A stretch of DNA of 64,000 bases from assembly GCA_003008705.1 (NCBI GenBank), contig PDUO01000019.1, positions 492,552 through 556,551 on the forward strand, written 5' to 3'. A program made the translations under genes and the position numbers. The DNA is from Pezicula radicicola (Eukaryota; Ascomycota; Leotiomycetes; Helotiales; Dermateaceae). The notes under the pieces are model-generated. The model ran no database searches and was not told the DNA's origin. It was given only the letters and a program-made list of their open reading frames with translations. Of the stretch, positions 10,869 to 23,606 are shown one piece after another (positions within the stretch are counted from its first letter, which is position 1; every line of letters begins with the position of its first letter).

Positions 10869-13660
10869 ATGAAACCCTCACGTCCAAAGTCTACTGATAT
10901 AGACAAGTTAATCACTCAACTATCATTAGAAGAAAAAATATCGCTGATAGCAGGGCACTCGACATGGCGGACAGCGGCAGTAGATCGCCTTGGGATACAT
11001 AGCCTGAAGGTACGTCTAGTCGAGCATAAGCTGATGGAGCGACCGTTTTTGACATTAGTTCTAGTTCTCAGATGGTCCCTCTGGTGCTCGTGGAGAGATA
11101 TTTGGAGAAGGTGTACCTGCAGCTTTTCTACCTTCAGGTGTCAGTCTCGGGGCGACATGGGATGAGAAGTTGCTTTTTGAGGTGGGCGAGCTGCTTGCCG
11201 AGGAAGTATGGGATCGCCCTTCCCTTGTCAATGTTTACTGATTCAATGATTATTATTTAGACAATATCAAAGTCAGCTTCTGTCATTCTTGCACCAACAA
11301 TGTGCATTCATAGACATCCTCTTGGGGGCCGCAATTTCGAGTCGTTCAGTGAAGACCCATTTTTGACTGGAAAATTGGCAGCAGCCCATGTACGCGGAGT
11401 CCAATCAAAGGGAATTGGGGCTACACCTAAGCATTATGTTGGTCAGTATTGGTCTTAGCCTTCCGAAATGAAGCTGAGGTACTGATTCTTTTGGTGTAGC
11501 AAATGACCAAGAAACGCAGAGGTTTCACTATAATGCCATTATTTCTGCAAGGGCTCTGCGCGAGGTTTACCTATTACCCTTTCAGATGGTGGTCCGAGAA
11601 GCCGATCCGTGGTGTATCATGACTGCCTATAACAAAGTGAACGGCTTTCACTGTGATATGTCAAATGAGCTGCAGATTGACATTCCACGGACTGAATGGA
11701 AATGGGATGGAGTATTCCTCAGTGATTGGGGAGGTACAAATTCAACCGTCGAATCTATCAATGCAGGTCTTGATCTTGAGATGCCTGGACCACCCGTTAA
11801 ACGCTCCAAGGCTATCATGGACCAACCACTAGCCCGAGGAGCGGTGGATCTCCAACGAATCAACGAGTCAGTAAAGAGAATGCTGAATTTATTAGACAAA
11901 GCAGGAAGATTGGCAGATGGAGGTGAGAAAGATGAGATTTGTTTGAATTTGCCTTCCCAGTCAGCTAAGCTTCATGAGGCTGCATGCGCAGGAATCGTGC
12001 TTTTGAAGAATGAAAACAATGCCCTGCCTTTACAGCCTACAGAATCTCTGAAAAAACTTGCAATTCTAGGGCCGAATGCGAAAAGAGTTGTAGCGGGCGG
12101 TGGAGGGAGTTCATACATCAAGGCTCCCTACTGGACATCTGTGCATGATTCTCTATGCGACACCTTTAAGAATCAGCCCACCCAGATTGTACATGCAGTT
12201 GGAGCTCGCATAAACCGCTACTTACCAACCCCAACGGGCGAGTTGGCACGAGATCCTGATACTGGTGAAAAAGGTGCAGCTGTGGACTGGTTTTGGGGGC
12301 ACGAGTTCGATGGCGAAGTACTCGCAACAACACACATGTTAGCCCCCTTGCCCTAATCAGGTATGCTAATGCTAAGATAGAACACAGTGACGATCTTTAT
12401 TATATCTCCTTTGGAGATGTTCCAGCCGCAATTAATAGCGCAGAATCAAATTTCAGCTTTCGAGTGCGTACGAAGTTAACGCCTCTCTCAACAGGTCGCC
12501 ACAAGCTGTCGATCGCCAGCGTCGGGCCATCCGAGGCATACATTGATGGAGTGCTTTGTGCCACAGTATCAGGCAAGTTTGACGAGAAAGGGGGCATGTT
12601 CTTTACGTATGGATCACGGGAGTTTGTATTTGAAAAATATATGGTTGCTGGGCAGAGCTACAATGTGGAAATGAAGTGCCAATCTCACGATCGGCAACTC
12701 CAAGAGCAGCTATTAGGATTGATGGATCCAATGGAAGACAAATTCCAAGGTGTAAGACTGGGCTACGAAGAACAAAATAAGCTTGACCTCCCGAGAGATG
12801 CTGCGCAGATAGCAGAAGAATGTGATGCAGCTGTTATTGTCGTTGGACGAGACAAGGAATGGGAGACTGAGTCGGATGACATACCGATATTTGAACTACC
12901 TGGCGAACAAGTCTGTCTTATTGAAGAAGTAGCAAAAGCCTGTGAAAGGACTATTGTTGTCATTCAAGCTGGTACTCCGGTGAAAATGGAGCCATGGATT
13001 CATAACGTCCAAGGAGTGCTTTTCACTTGGTACCAAGGGCAAGAACTTGGTAACGCAGCTGCTAGTGTCATTACTGGGGCGTTCAACCCTTCCGGACGAT
13101 TACCGATCACATTTCCCCATCGTATCGAAGATTGTCCAGCGTTCTCTTCTTTCCCTGGAGAACAGCACGAGGTTCTATATTCAGAGGGTTTACATGTTGG
13201 ATATCGCTGGTGGGATTTACACCAGACCTTACCGCTATTCCCTATTGGATATGGACTCTCATACACGAAATTCGACATCATCGGAACGTCTGTCTCTCCC
13301 CTCACCCTCCTCAAGGACAATAATATCACTATATCAACACGAGTCACAAATATTGGTACTGTTCCAGGTCGTCAAACTATCCTCGCATGGTGCTCGCAAG
13401 TATCTACTCGCCGCCTAATACGACCAGTAAAGCAACTCTGCGGCTTCTCGAAGACACCATTATTGCAAGCTGGGGAATCAAGCACCCTAAAGATCAAGGT
13501 GGACGCTTATGGGTTCGGCGTGTATGACCCGAAGCAAGGATCGTGGATTATTGACGCCGGTTCTATTTTTGAGCTACAATTGGGCACAACAGCTTTGGAT
13601 GCTGTAGTTGTTGGCAGAGTGGATGTGCCGGAAGACATTAAGTGGGTGCATTCCCTATAG
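10869..13660 (+). CDS. GH3 beta-glucosidase with PA14 domain, one-base frameshift
   Basis: Exons 10869-11009, 11065-11205, 11261-11441 and 11500-13660 encode a GH3 enzyme of about 870 residues. Visible blocks: [34 protein letters not shown], the nucleophile region FLSDWGG with its Asp, and a PA14-like insert starting near [12 protein letters not shown]. The second catalytic domain contains [15 protein letters not shown], and a fibronectin-III-like C-terminus follows. There is no signal peptide, so it resembles intracellular glucosidases acting on imported oligosaccharides or glycosides. The frame ending with a stop at 12356 continues in another frame from before 12360 ([14 protein letters not shown]), which needs a one-base loss (or two-base gain) between about 12290 and 12356. 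No intron with proper phase explains it. It is either a pseudogene in the making or a sequencing error. Confidence 0.85.
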
Positions 13661-14654
13661 TATGAGCATCTCACGTAAAATTACTGTTGGATAGCAAGTT
13701 CGATTCAACATTCGCAACGTGCTATTAGGCATCTGTATTCCTCCGTCACAGATACTGCTAGCCAAAGTTTTACGGTTTTGTAGTACAGGGACTTATATAG
13801 AGTCTGAAGATAGATTGAAGGAGTTTGAAAACTTGGTAACTGGCATTGAATTGGCGATAGTCATAAACTCAACGACTACCATGAGTTAGAGACTATCATA
13901 GACTTATCATTGTGTTGTGCTTGGTAACTGTAAGAGACGCGATGGTCTTATGAAACTTTGCTATTGCACAGAGGCTATTCCTGGAAAGAGAAACGGAGAA
14001 CAATAGGTGTAAATGCTGAATACGCAACGGAATTTCCGTCTCAAGGCTATAGCTCACACTCATCACCCAGTGAGATGCTGTATCTAATGAATAAGTGAGA
14101 ATCCACCAGCACCAGTAAAGAGGTTAGCACTCTTGTGACTATGCAGTTCCTCCTGCATCTCAACGTAACCGCCTTGAATAGATCTTCTCACATATCTATT
14201 TGGTAATGCAGCGCATTGGCGAAACCGATAAGGACTCCGGCCAGAAAGCAGGATGCGCGCATTCCGTAGGCTCGTGATAGGAAAACAAACCTCTTTCTCA
14301 AGCCTCCAGCTAGCTTGGCATTGATCTGCGATAGATAGAGTTCATAAATACCGACCTTTGGCGCTAATGGTTGCCCATTTTAGCCATTTAGAGTAAGCGG
14401 AAGATGTTTTCCACCTCATACTGTGGGTGCTGCAAATGCGTATCTTGAAGTCCGGTTGAGAACGACTGCGCGACTAACACGATAGATAAGATGAACATTC
14501 TGTTACACAGCATATTATGATCTTTGCGTCCCCATGCTGAGTTCTTTCTAGCGTAGCTCTATTCTCAATCTCTCCACAAATCTATGTCCTTGTGCGTTGA
14601 AAAGCACCTCTTCATACGACGATAACGGGCATCGCTTTTCTCTTCCTCATCATC
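13661..14654. other. Intergenic, promoter of the first MFS gene
   Basis: About 1 kb without a recognisable gene. It must contain the GH3 terminator and the promoter of the downstream sugar transporter. A pyrimidine-rich stretch precedes the transporter start. No other structure is seen. Confidence 0.5.
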
Positions 14655-16339
14655 ATGTCGTCTCCAAGTGCTTCTAAGCCTGAGAAGGATGTCGGGGACG
14701 ACATAGAGAAAATCAAAACCCAGCTTTCCGAAGTCGCCGTAGGCGAAGCATTTCACTATTCGCAGGCGTCCTGGCTTGAACAATTCAAGCGACTTTTGAA
14801 GTCGCGACGTGCAGTGTATGCTGGTGAGCACTAGAACCCACCAGTTGTTAACGGCATTAGAAGATCTGACGCGTAATAGCTGTGGCCTGCTCATCATCTG
14901 CTATCATGATTGGTTATGACATGACATTGATTGGCTCCATCATCGCTAACCAGACTTTCGTGAAGAAATTTGGGTTCTACAACGAGTCTTCTGAAACCTG
15001 GTCCCTTCCCGCATCTCGCCAGCTCGTCGTCTGGTCAATTGTACAATACACTTCTGCTGCCGCTGGAGCATTTGCTGTTGGGACTCTCAACGACATCTTC
15101 GGGCGTCGTATTTGCTTCTTCCTTACCGTTGGGTAAGTCTTTTTCTAGAAGAAGCGAACCTCCAATACATGCTGATATTTCTCTCTCGCCAGTTTGACCA
15201 TGGTCGGAACAATTACTGAGCTGTTGTCACCAAACTGGAAAGTCTGGATTCTTGCAAAAGTCCTTTTTGGTGCAGCTATGGGCTTCATGCAAGGGAATAC
15301 ACCTACCTATGTTTCAGAGATTGCGCCAATCCATATCCGTGGTTTCATGCTCTCACTTTTCCAATTCTGGATTATTTTTGGAGCTTTTATCGGAGCGTGC
15401 GTACTTGAAGGAACTTCCAAGATCGATGGTCCGTGGTCATGGAAGGCCGCTATTATTTCACAACTCGGTTTGGGGGTGGTTTGCATAGCTCTCTTCCTTC
15501 CCCTTGTTCCCGAATCGCCCTACTTTCTGGTGTCTAAGTCACGCTCTGAGGCTGCAAAGACAGCTTTGAACAAGCTTCGTGGCAACGAACCCGACTACTC
15601 AGCTGATCAAGATGTTGCTGCCATTGAAGAATCCCTAGCCGCTGAGAGACAACAAAAGGCTGATTCCGGGACTTACCTCGAATGCTTTCAAGGAACGGAT
15701 CTACGCCGTACGCTACTGGCAGCATTACCCATGATGATGCAGATGGTCCTTGGTTATCCCCTTTGCGGCAACTATCTCGCATATTTTCTAACCTTATCTG
15801 GCATATCCAATTCTTTCCTGATTACCGTCATTTCCGTCATGTTCTCCATGTTTGCCGTGTTATTCGCCTTCGTCCTCATCGAGCAGGTAGGTCGTCGACC
15901 TCAGTACCTTTGCGGAGTTTGTGGCATGCTGCCCTGCTTACTTGGCATTGGAATCCTGGGCTTCGTTAATCCGGGCACAAAGTCTAATGGTGCGGGTCTT
16001 GCTACTCTTTCCATTCTATGGAGCATCTTCTTTTATCTGTCGGTTGGCGCTGTCGGATGGACTCTTGTCGGCGAGATCTCATCATCTCGACTACGAGCGA
16101 AGACGACTTCAATCGCCGTCATCGTAAATTCTCTATTTAATATGGGCTTCTCAATCGGAATTCCTTATCTGATCAACGCAGATGAGCTCAACCTCGGACC
16201 TAAGACCGGATTTGTCTTCCTTGGACCTAGCATTATTCTAGCTCTCGTTGCTTATTTCTGCCTTCCGGAGACGAAGAACAAGTCTTTCGCAGAACTCGAT
16301 CAACTTTTCGAATCCCGCACACCCGCTAGAAAGTTTTAA
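14655..16339 (+). CDS. MFS sugar/H+ symporter, alpha-glucoside (maltose) permease type
   Basis: Exons 14655-14823, 14880-15132 and 15193-16339 give 522 residues. The protein belongs to the sugar porter family (PF00083). After a cytosolic N-terminus come 12 hydrophobic segments. Signature elements: IGYDMTLIGSIIANQ in helix 1, FGRRICFF after helix 2, VPESPYFLVSK before the central loop, EQVGRRPQ in the second half and LPETKNKSFAELD at the end. The central loop contains LECFQGTDLRRT, common to maltose/hexose permeases. It likely imports a disaccharide or glycoside across the plasma membrane with protons. It sits downstream of the GH3 beta-glucosidase in the same orientation, consistent with uptake followed by intracellular hydrolysis. 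Substrate specificity cannot be read from sequence. Confidence 0.9.
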
Positions 16340-17605
16340 CCCGGACTATCAATGAAGAAAGATTGGTGGCAGTAGAGATGAGCATAATCAAAACGAAAGA
16401 AGTAGAGGCGGAAAATAAAGTATGATTTCCCAGCTTGTTGAAGCATCCTGAGAGATTCTACGTGATCGCTTTGCCAAATGTTTCTGCTTGTATGCTCGCC
16501 TATCAATGATATCCTGCAACGCAGTTCTTATAACTCGTTTGTCGGTACTTGTGTGGCCTAGCAACCTCAACTCTTGGCATAATTTTTTTGACTAGGATCA
16601 TAGTAATGCGAGTAGATTTCAATCAAAGATATTCACTTCTTTGATCAGCCAAATACATTAGGAGAATGGACATAAACTGGTAGTATTGTAAATAAAGAGT
16701 TGGTCGCGTATCGAGACTCGAGAGGCTTAATAAGCAGTCACCGTTCATGCTAGTAGAGCAACTTCGTGTTAAAATTTCTATCCCATCAAGCTAACGCTAT
16801 TACCTTCAAAATGTAGAAATTAAAATGCTATCCCTTTCCTGCACCAGCGGCTTTAGTATTATTTGAATTTTATTATCCGAAATTTGCAAAGTTCTAGGAG
16901 GTTCACTATGTAAATATATCTAGAAATAGGTATATAATTAGTCCAATATAAAGAGCAAGCATGTCTTTTATATCTAGGCTACTACGGTAGAGGTTAATAT
17001 TGAGGCTGCCGGCCTCATGAGAAGTTAAGCGAGCAGCTACAGTTATACAATCTACGACAGCTGGTTTCTAATACGATTCAAGAAATGACACCCTTCTGCA
17101 AAATTGTAAGGGCATCAGATATTTTCTTTTCAGCAACACTATTACTGAGCCTCTACCGGCCTCTTCAAGGTAACCTTTCCCGCTAACAACTAACCGTAGA
17201 AAGTCATAGTGAGCGGAAAATATATTGCGGGCGCTTATCTGCTAAGCGAGCCGTGTGCCTATCTCACCGGTCAAATTGAAGGCGGAATTAAAGTCCCGTA
17301 GGAGTCCGAAATGGTACTTACTATCTTAGCTTTTATCATTGGATGCATGCTTATCTGCGAGATGAAATGGGCGAACTAGTTTGATGAGATGAAGAAATCT
17401 GTAAATAGGGCAACGTAAAAATCTTCCTCTGTCAAATTATATCAAGTTCCCTCAAGCCTTCTAGTTTCCTCAAGCCTTCTAGTTTCCTCAAGCCTTCTAG
17501 TTTCCTCAAGCCTTCTAGTTTCCTCAAGCCTTCTAGTTTCCTCAAGCCTTCCAGTTTCCCCTAAAACATCAAAATTGACTTTTGTAAACTTCGGTCTTCG
17601 CTATT
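16340..17605. other. Intergenic between two MFS genes, with tandem repeat
   Basis: About 1.27 kb with no recognisable gene. The distal part holds the 18-bp tandem repeat at 17451-17558 in front of the second transporter. The rest is AT-rich unique sequence. Confidence 0.5.
17451..17558 (+). repeat. Six tandem copies of an 18-bp pyrimidine-rich unit
   Basis: The unit CTCAAGCCTTCTAGTTTC is repeated six times without spacers. The first five copies are identical and the last has one T-to-C change (CCAGTTTC). The array ends about 47 bp before the transporter ATG at 17606, so it lies in its proximal promoter or 5' leader. Perfect identity of the units suggests recent expansion. Confidence 0.95.
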
Positions 17606-19424
17606 ATGTTTTCGACCAAGCAGATTATCAGCTATGGGATTGTAGCAAGTTCAAGTACGTACAAAAACCATACTAATCCATATATCCGCAATCATACTTA
17701 TTCAAACTCAGGCATGTTGATCGGATTTGACTCTGGCTACTTGAATGGCGTTCTTGGAGCGGACGATTTTGAACGTAGATTTGGAGTCGCCGAAGGTAGT
17801 GGGCAGACCTATGTCCTAACCTCTACAACTCGAGCTTTGTTTACATCTATGTTGGCGGTGGGAACTCTTGGAGGCTGTATTCTTACTGCCTTTATCCCCC
17901 TTAAGGGTACGTCACAAAAACATGTCTTTAATTAGCATAAAATGCTTACTTTACTTTACTGTAGTCGGACGAAAAGGTGCACTCATACTGGCCTCAGTAA
18001 TATATAGTATTGGTGTAGCACTACAAGTAGCTGCACCTGACAAAGCAGCATTCATCATTGGCCGTATATTTCTTGGCTTAGCTCTGGGGACAATTTCGAT
18101 TGTGGTATATGCAACTTTATCTTCCTGTTCAATATTTGACTAACAACATGCTAGTCACCTGCCTATCTCATCGAGTCTTCAACGGTCAAGAATCGCGGTC
18201 TTCTAGTTTGTCTCTTCCAACAGATCCTTACACTTGGCAATGTACTCGCTTGTGGTATCAATTTAGGCACTGAACATCTCCACGGGGATAAGACTTGGAG
18301 TAAGCTTTTTCAGACTCGCAATAGAGGCGCGAAATTACTGACCAACTTAAGGGATCACCATTGCTTTTCAGTTGGTGCTTGCAGTCATCATATTCATCGG
18401 TGATATTTTCGCAGTCGAATCCCCTATGGTATGCATAAAACTAGGCCGAAAACAACAAGCACGAGAAGCTATCGCATCTTTGCATAATCTCCATGAGGCA
18501 TCCCCGCACATCAAAGAGATATTTGAAGCTCTCGAGTCAGCACTGGAAAAGAATGAAGAGAAGGGCAAGGCAACACTTCTTGAGTGTTTCCAAGGAACTG
18601 AACGGCGACGAACTCTACTTGGTGTTGCAATGGGTTGGTTCACTATCGCCACCGGGATCACCTTCTGGTTTGGGTACGGCACGACTTTCTTCCAAGCCGC
18701 TGGGGTTCAAAATGCGTACTTGGTATCTCTTGGATTGGCTCTTGTTAATGCTGCTTTTACCGCCCTGTCGTTCTTTTTTGTCGATCGACTAGGCCGTCGA
18801 GCAACACTCTTTCTTGGATCAATTATCATGGGTCTTACCCAGCTTGTCGCCGGTGTTGTTCACACTATTAAACCAGACTCAGTCGCTGATCAAAATTGCT
18901 TAATTATCTGCGCAGTGTTATTTATCGCTGCATATGCTTGCACATGGGGGCCTGTTGGATGGGTCACAATGAGCGAGCCATTCTCAGCACGAGCCCGCCA
19001 GAATCAGCAGTCGGTTACCATGTTTTCGTATTGGATGGCTACATGGGCAGTAGGGTTTTGTACTCCTTACTTGGTTGATGACCATAGTAGTGGAGGGGCT
19101 GGTTTAGGTGTTAATATTGCGTATTTGTGGTTTGGCCTCGTGATTATTACGACCTTATGGGCTTACCTATGTCTTCCTGAGCTACGAAGACTCTCTTTCA
19201 CTCAGGTATTTGTGGCCGTCTTGTATCTATCCTTGCCAGTGAAACTGACCCCCAAATAGGTCGACAAACTATTCGAAGATCGCATCCCGGCCTGGAGAAG
19301 CAAGGAATGGCAAGCGACTCTAGATAATGAGGATGAGCACTCTCTGCAGGTTGTCCGAGAGGTAGTTGTAGAGGAAGTGATGGCTTCAGAAACGGGAGAA
19401 ACTAAAATTTCCGAGAAATTATAA
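17606..19424 (+). CDS. MFS sugar transporter, hexose-type
   Basis: Six exons (17606-17654, 17712-17906, 17965-18104, 18155-18299, 18352-19205, 19260-19424) join in frame to 515 residues. Sugar porter features: IGFDSGYLNGVLG in helix 1, KVGRKGALILAS (the GRK/R loop), SPAYLIESSTVKNRG, DRLGRRATLFLG, and LPELRRLSFTQVDKLFE in place of the PETKG end. The motif at the end of helix 6 reads VESPMVC, where PESPRWL is usual, so a normally conserved Pro and Arg are missing. The N-terminus is short, with almost no cytosolic tail. It follows the first transporter in the same orientation and likely carries a hexose or related sugar. Confidence 0.85.
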
Positions 19425-21832
19425 ATTGTACCTAGTCTCATCATGAAAACATGAGAGTATAGATAGACGAGTATAGCAACATGTATAGAAATGTAAATAC
19501 CTCTCAGAAAGTGTAGGCCATGCCACTTTTGCTGATGTGGCGTTGATATATGGTAATGAGACGTTCAGATGAGGTTATCGAGTTATTTTGCAGATCTGAT
19601 GCTACAACCTACTGGCACTAGCGAATATTTAGACATCGTGCTGTACACAACAGTTCATTTTCGCTACAATTAAATCAACTACAACACCCAACTCTGATGT
19701 ATGACCATTATGGAGCATTGGTTCTCATATAGTTAATCAAATTACCATGTCTGATCTTTTCATTTGATGCCGACCATTATTGAGAATTTATGACGTTTCT
19801 AACGGTGGATCAACTAGGTGGGTTCAAGACCTCTTGTGACACTTTTACATTTTATTTCACTAAGGTTTCAAAGACTATTGCACTTTTGAATTTTATTTTA
19901 CCTATCCATAGCGCGTCCAAGTTATTGAAGTATTAAATGTATACAATCTGTAAGTTATGGCTTCGATGAAATTCATACTATTTAGTTATTGCAACTCGAA
20001 AATCATGGGTTCGACTAACAAGAAGAAAATTTTCTGTCCCATAATTCGAAGTGAATTCAGCATCTTTGAAAAGTCTTATAATACCTTCTTCATGAAACTG
20101 CGGTTTTGATTTGTAGAACATTATCAGTATCTCTCTACTTTTAAGCGATTTAATTCGACGTGCAACCTCGGAACGGCTACACTTAGTCTACAGAAGTCCA
20201 GTAGTCATGGGTCATTTCCAAGAACTTCAAATTTATGTCGTATTTTATCCGTTTGGCCTAAATCGTCTTTGACATCTATTTCTCTGCCTCGAATAAGAAT
20301 TATGAGAAGATAGTTATGTCATATGACGATTTCGCTCTAGAGGAACAAATATATCATTGGGTCTAAGTATAGTTTCTACGTCAGAGGTCTGGCTGCATGA
20401 ATATACCCTTACTAAGAATTTATACGTTTATCTCTTTAATCTCTACAGTTTACAAAAATAGTTGTCGCATAGAATTTCCCAAGGATATTGGAGATGTACG
20501 AGTATCAGGTTCTACTACATCTGGGTTGAATGTTGACTTCTTTTGTGGTATCTGGTTATTTGTAAGTGTAATTTCATGTCTGTAATAGTTAAAAGCCATG
20601 CGTAGACATCCGAGATCCACGTACGACCAAGCCATATCAAAATAATGGCATGCATTCTCATCAAGGATATGATAATCCCAAGGAGCGTAGTATCATTCAG
20701 GACAATAAACGTCACAACTGTGAATCATAGGAAGGATAAATACTCTATATGAATGGGACGTAATCAGCATCACCACATCAGAGTTACTAACTGGTATATA
20801 TCAAGTAGCAACTGCTCGCTTACAGTTTCGACATTTAAAGTCACGATGACAGCGTATTGTTGTAATGCGTAGAAGATGAGAAGAGAAGAATATTGAAATA
20901 TCAAGGCAAGAGCTTTTATATTGTAAATGTGTTCTCTGGACCCCTCTTATTGACAAGAAATAGCCAACTGCCTAATGCTAAGCGATCTATATCGATGATT
21001 CCTCGAGTCGCTTAATTGATATTTCCCTTAGGGCACATGCATCTTGCCAGTTTTGTGACATTGAGATAGTTAAAACACTTGATTCGGGACTATACTTAAC
21101 TTCAGTAATTCGCTTCATTGGGTGGGGTTTCCTGCTACGTGCTTGGTTTTCAGTCATGTACTTATTGTAATTATCTTATTTAATCTTAGAAAATGATTAG
21201 TTGCTAAAATGCAACTTTGATTAGCGTATTTGACATGTGTTACTCAGCCTAAGTAATTCACTTCTTATAATTCGCTTACTCCGCCAGAGTGTTTTATTTT
21301 ATTTACGTCACTTACTATGTACTCTATCTTGAGGAATTTATTCAGTCTGTTACCTGAGCAAAACCCTACTTTTACACAAGTATAAGGATAACCTCTGGAG
21401 GCTGCAGCATTAAACCCTCCGCCTGGATCAATTACTACTGTAGCAACATACGCGTATCATGACTCAATAATAACTCCGTATAAATCATACATATGGGTTA
21501 TGTGAACAAGCCAACACAAATCTGCATTACTGCCGCATATCCGCCTCAGGACTAGCGGCATGTTGTCTCTCCGCTGCGGCCCGAAGACTTCTTTGACCAA
21601 TCAGCTTGCTCTATGCTCAAGGGAGCAAGAACTGTTGAGATATACTAGCTAGCTCCTCTACACTTGATTGCCATTACCTTTTCGCAACTGAAGATCATTG
21701 TTCACCGCATTTTTTTTTATCACAAGCCTTTTCCCTGGCTACATAAATCATCTACATTGAGTAACTTGCATATCTCGAGTAACCCACCTATCTTCATCCA
21801 CTCACCTACCTCGAGTAAATACAACAGCCACA
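19425..21832. other. Long AT-rich intergenic stretch
   Basis: About 2.4 kb without a supported gene on either strand; open frames are short and unrecognisable. Near its right end, CCGCTGCGG (21571-21579) is an inverted CCG-N3-CGG palindrome, about 250 bp before the oxidoreductase start, and a plausible Zn2Cys6 regulator site. Confidence 0.5.
21571..21579. promoter_or_regulatory. CCG-N3-CGG palindrome upstream of MDR oxidoreductase
   Basis: The 9-bp sequence CCGCTGCGG is a perfect inverted CGG-triplet pair with a 3-bp spacer, a form bound by some Zn2Cys6 dimers. It lies about 254 bp before the ATG at 21833 in a locally GC-rich patch. A regulatory role is inferred only. Confidence 0.3.
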
Positions 21833-22993
21833 ATGAAAGAAGCAATTGTTTCCCCAGGGCCTGCAGTCGAAATAATCGAATCTCATATACCGTCGCCCTT
21901 GCCACACCAACTCCTCATCAAAGTGCATGTGTCCGGCTCCAACCCTAAAGATTGGAAACGACCAGAATGGTTTAACAAGGCCCATAATTCCGGCGATGAC
22001 ATTGTTGGAACTGTCGAAATTGGGGGGGACCAAGTCACTGGGTTCCATCCTGGAGATCGTGTTGCTGCTTTGCATGAAATGATGGCTCCGGGCGGTAGTT
22101 ACGCTGAATACGCACTTGCGTGGGATTTTGCTACTTTTCACATCCCTGATAGTGTCTCTTTTCAAGAGGTTGGTATTCCTGGCTATCTGAGAATTGGTTT
22201 TTGATGACTGACTAGGTAGGCTGCAACCATTCCATTGGCTGCAATGACCGCGGCATTAGGCCTTTATCGGAGAATGGATCTCCCACCACCATGGAAACCA
22301 GCCACTGCCCAGCTGCCTCTGGTCGTCTATGGTGGTGCGGGAGCTGTCGGTAGCTTTGCCATCAAACTTGCACAGGCCTCTAATATTCATCCCGTAATTG
22401 CCATTGCCGGCAATTCTCAAGATTACGTCGAATCACTCATTGACCGGTCAAAAGGCGATACTATTGTTGATTATCGCCAAGGCGAAGAAGCTCTAGAAAG
22501 CGCTATCAAGAAAGCGCTCTCTGACGCCGGAGTCGATGAAGTCCATTACGCTTATGATGCTATCACTGAGTAAGCACATTCAATACACGTAAAAGAACCA
22601 TTACTAACTCTAAGAACGTCCAGGCACGGCAGTTTCCAAGTACTTAGTAAGGTGCTTACGAAGAGCTCAAAAATGGCCCTAGTTTTACCACAGGCCGACT
22701 TCAGCTGTGTCCCCGACTCAATCAAGACGTTTCAGAGTGCAGTAGCGAGTATTTTCAATACTAGCGGAGACAGGAAGACAAATACGGACGAAATGTTTGC
22801 TTTTATATTCTTCAAGCTATTTGGGGAAGCATTAGAAGAAGGTGGCTGGCTAAAAGGACATCCGTTTGAGGTTGTGCCTGGTGGTCTGCTTGGGGTGGAG
22901 AAAGGATTGAAGGACTTGAAAGCCGGGAAGAATAAAGCGTCGAAGTACGTTTTTGAGACTGTGCCAAATCCTGGGGCTTCTCAAATTGAGTAG
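21833..22993 (+). CDS. MDR family NADPH:quinone-oxidoreductase-like protein
   Basis: Exons 21833-22168, 22220-22569 and 22624-22993 give 351 residues, a full-length medium-chain dehydrogenase/reductase. The GroES-like half contains HVSGSNPKDWKRPEW, DIVGTVEIGGDQVTGFHPGDRV and GGSYAEYALA. It lacks the zinc-binding Cys and His ligands, as in quinone reductases and trans-acting enoyl reductases. The cofactor half has VVYGGAGAVGSFAIKLA, typical of NADPH binding in this subfamily. The C-terminal GLKDLKAGKNKASKYVFE is the usual last helix and strand. It probably reduces quinones or activated alkenes in the cytosol. It lies alone between long spacers with no secondary-metabolite backbone gene nearby. 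Confidence 0.88.
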
Positions 22994-23606
22994 CTTGCTT
23001 GATCTGGGTAACTCGTTTACTTTACTTGAGTAATTCCACCATATATGCGAGGGTGCTATAAAACTGAAGTTCATCAATAGCTCCATGGGAGAGAGCTTCG
23101 ATTGACACACCGTAATTGCAAGATTGGAGTGGTCATTCTTCTTATCTCGATTCTTGTGGTAGTAATACGCTGTAATTGCCTGTGGTGCGGTATCCTTATG
23201 ATTTCCTAACGAAGCACATAAAGAAAGACGCAGCTCTGCAGCAGTTGTGGCTATGCTGACCGGATCTCTCTGCCTTGTATGGGAACCGCCTGCTGCCTTG
23301 TCCGTTGTCGATGTAACAAGGGTAGCGAATACAGCTACTTTTCGTGTCAAATTTGATGACTCGGTTTATATGGTTTCCTCGAGGACCTAAGTGGATGATG
23401 TTGTTGTTGATGAATGATGATGAGATGAGGTGGCGAGAAACTGCCAAAGACTCACTTCACGTGATGTCTCCGATAAGAAAGCCGATTCTAAGCGAGGCTT
23501 AGTGCAATGATTTTCGGGGACCATTCTCAGCATTGGATTTCCAAGCAGGAGTCGTTGAGCACCACCTTCACACTCCTTCAACCCCTCACCAAGTAATATC
23601 GGTATA
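22994..23606. other. Intergenic before lipoyl synthase
   Basis: About 610 bp with no supported gene. Long minus-strand frames here and across 23387-23896 are antisense to the lipoyl synthase gene and show no domain. Confidence 0.5.

Noticed and set aside
17451..17558. Could the 18-bp repeats be a CRISPR-like array?
   Set aside because: The copies are directly adjacent without spacers and the genome is fungal. It is a simple tandem repeat.
20397..20715. Short frames on both strands in the 19.4-21.8 kb spacer
   Set aside because: They overlap each other and show no protein family, signal peptide or splice continuation that I can support.
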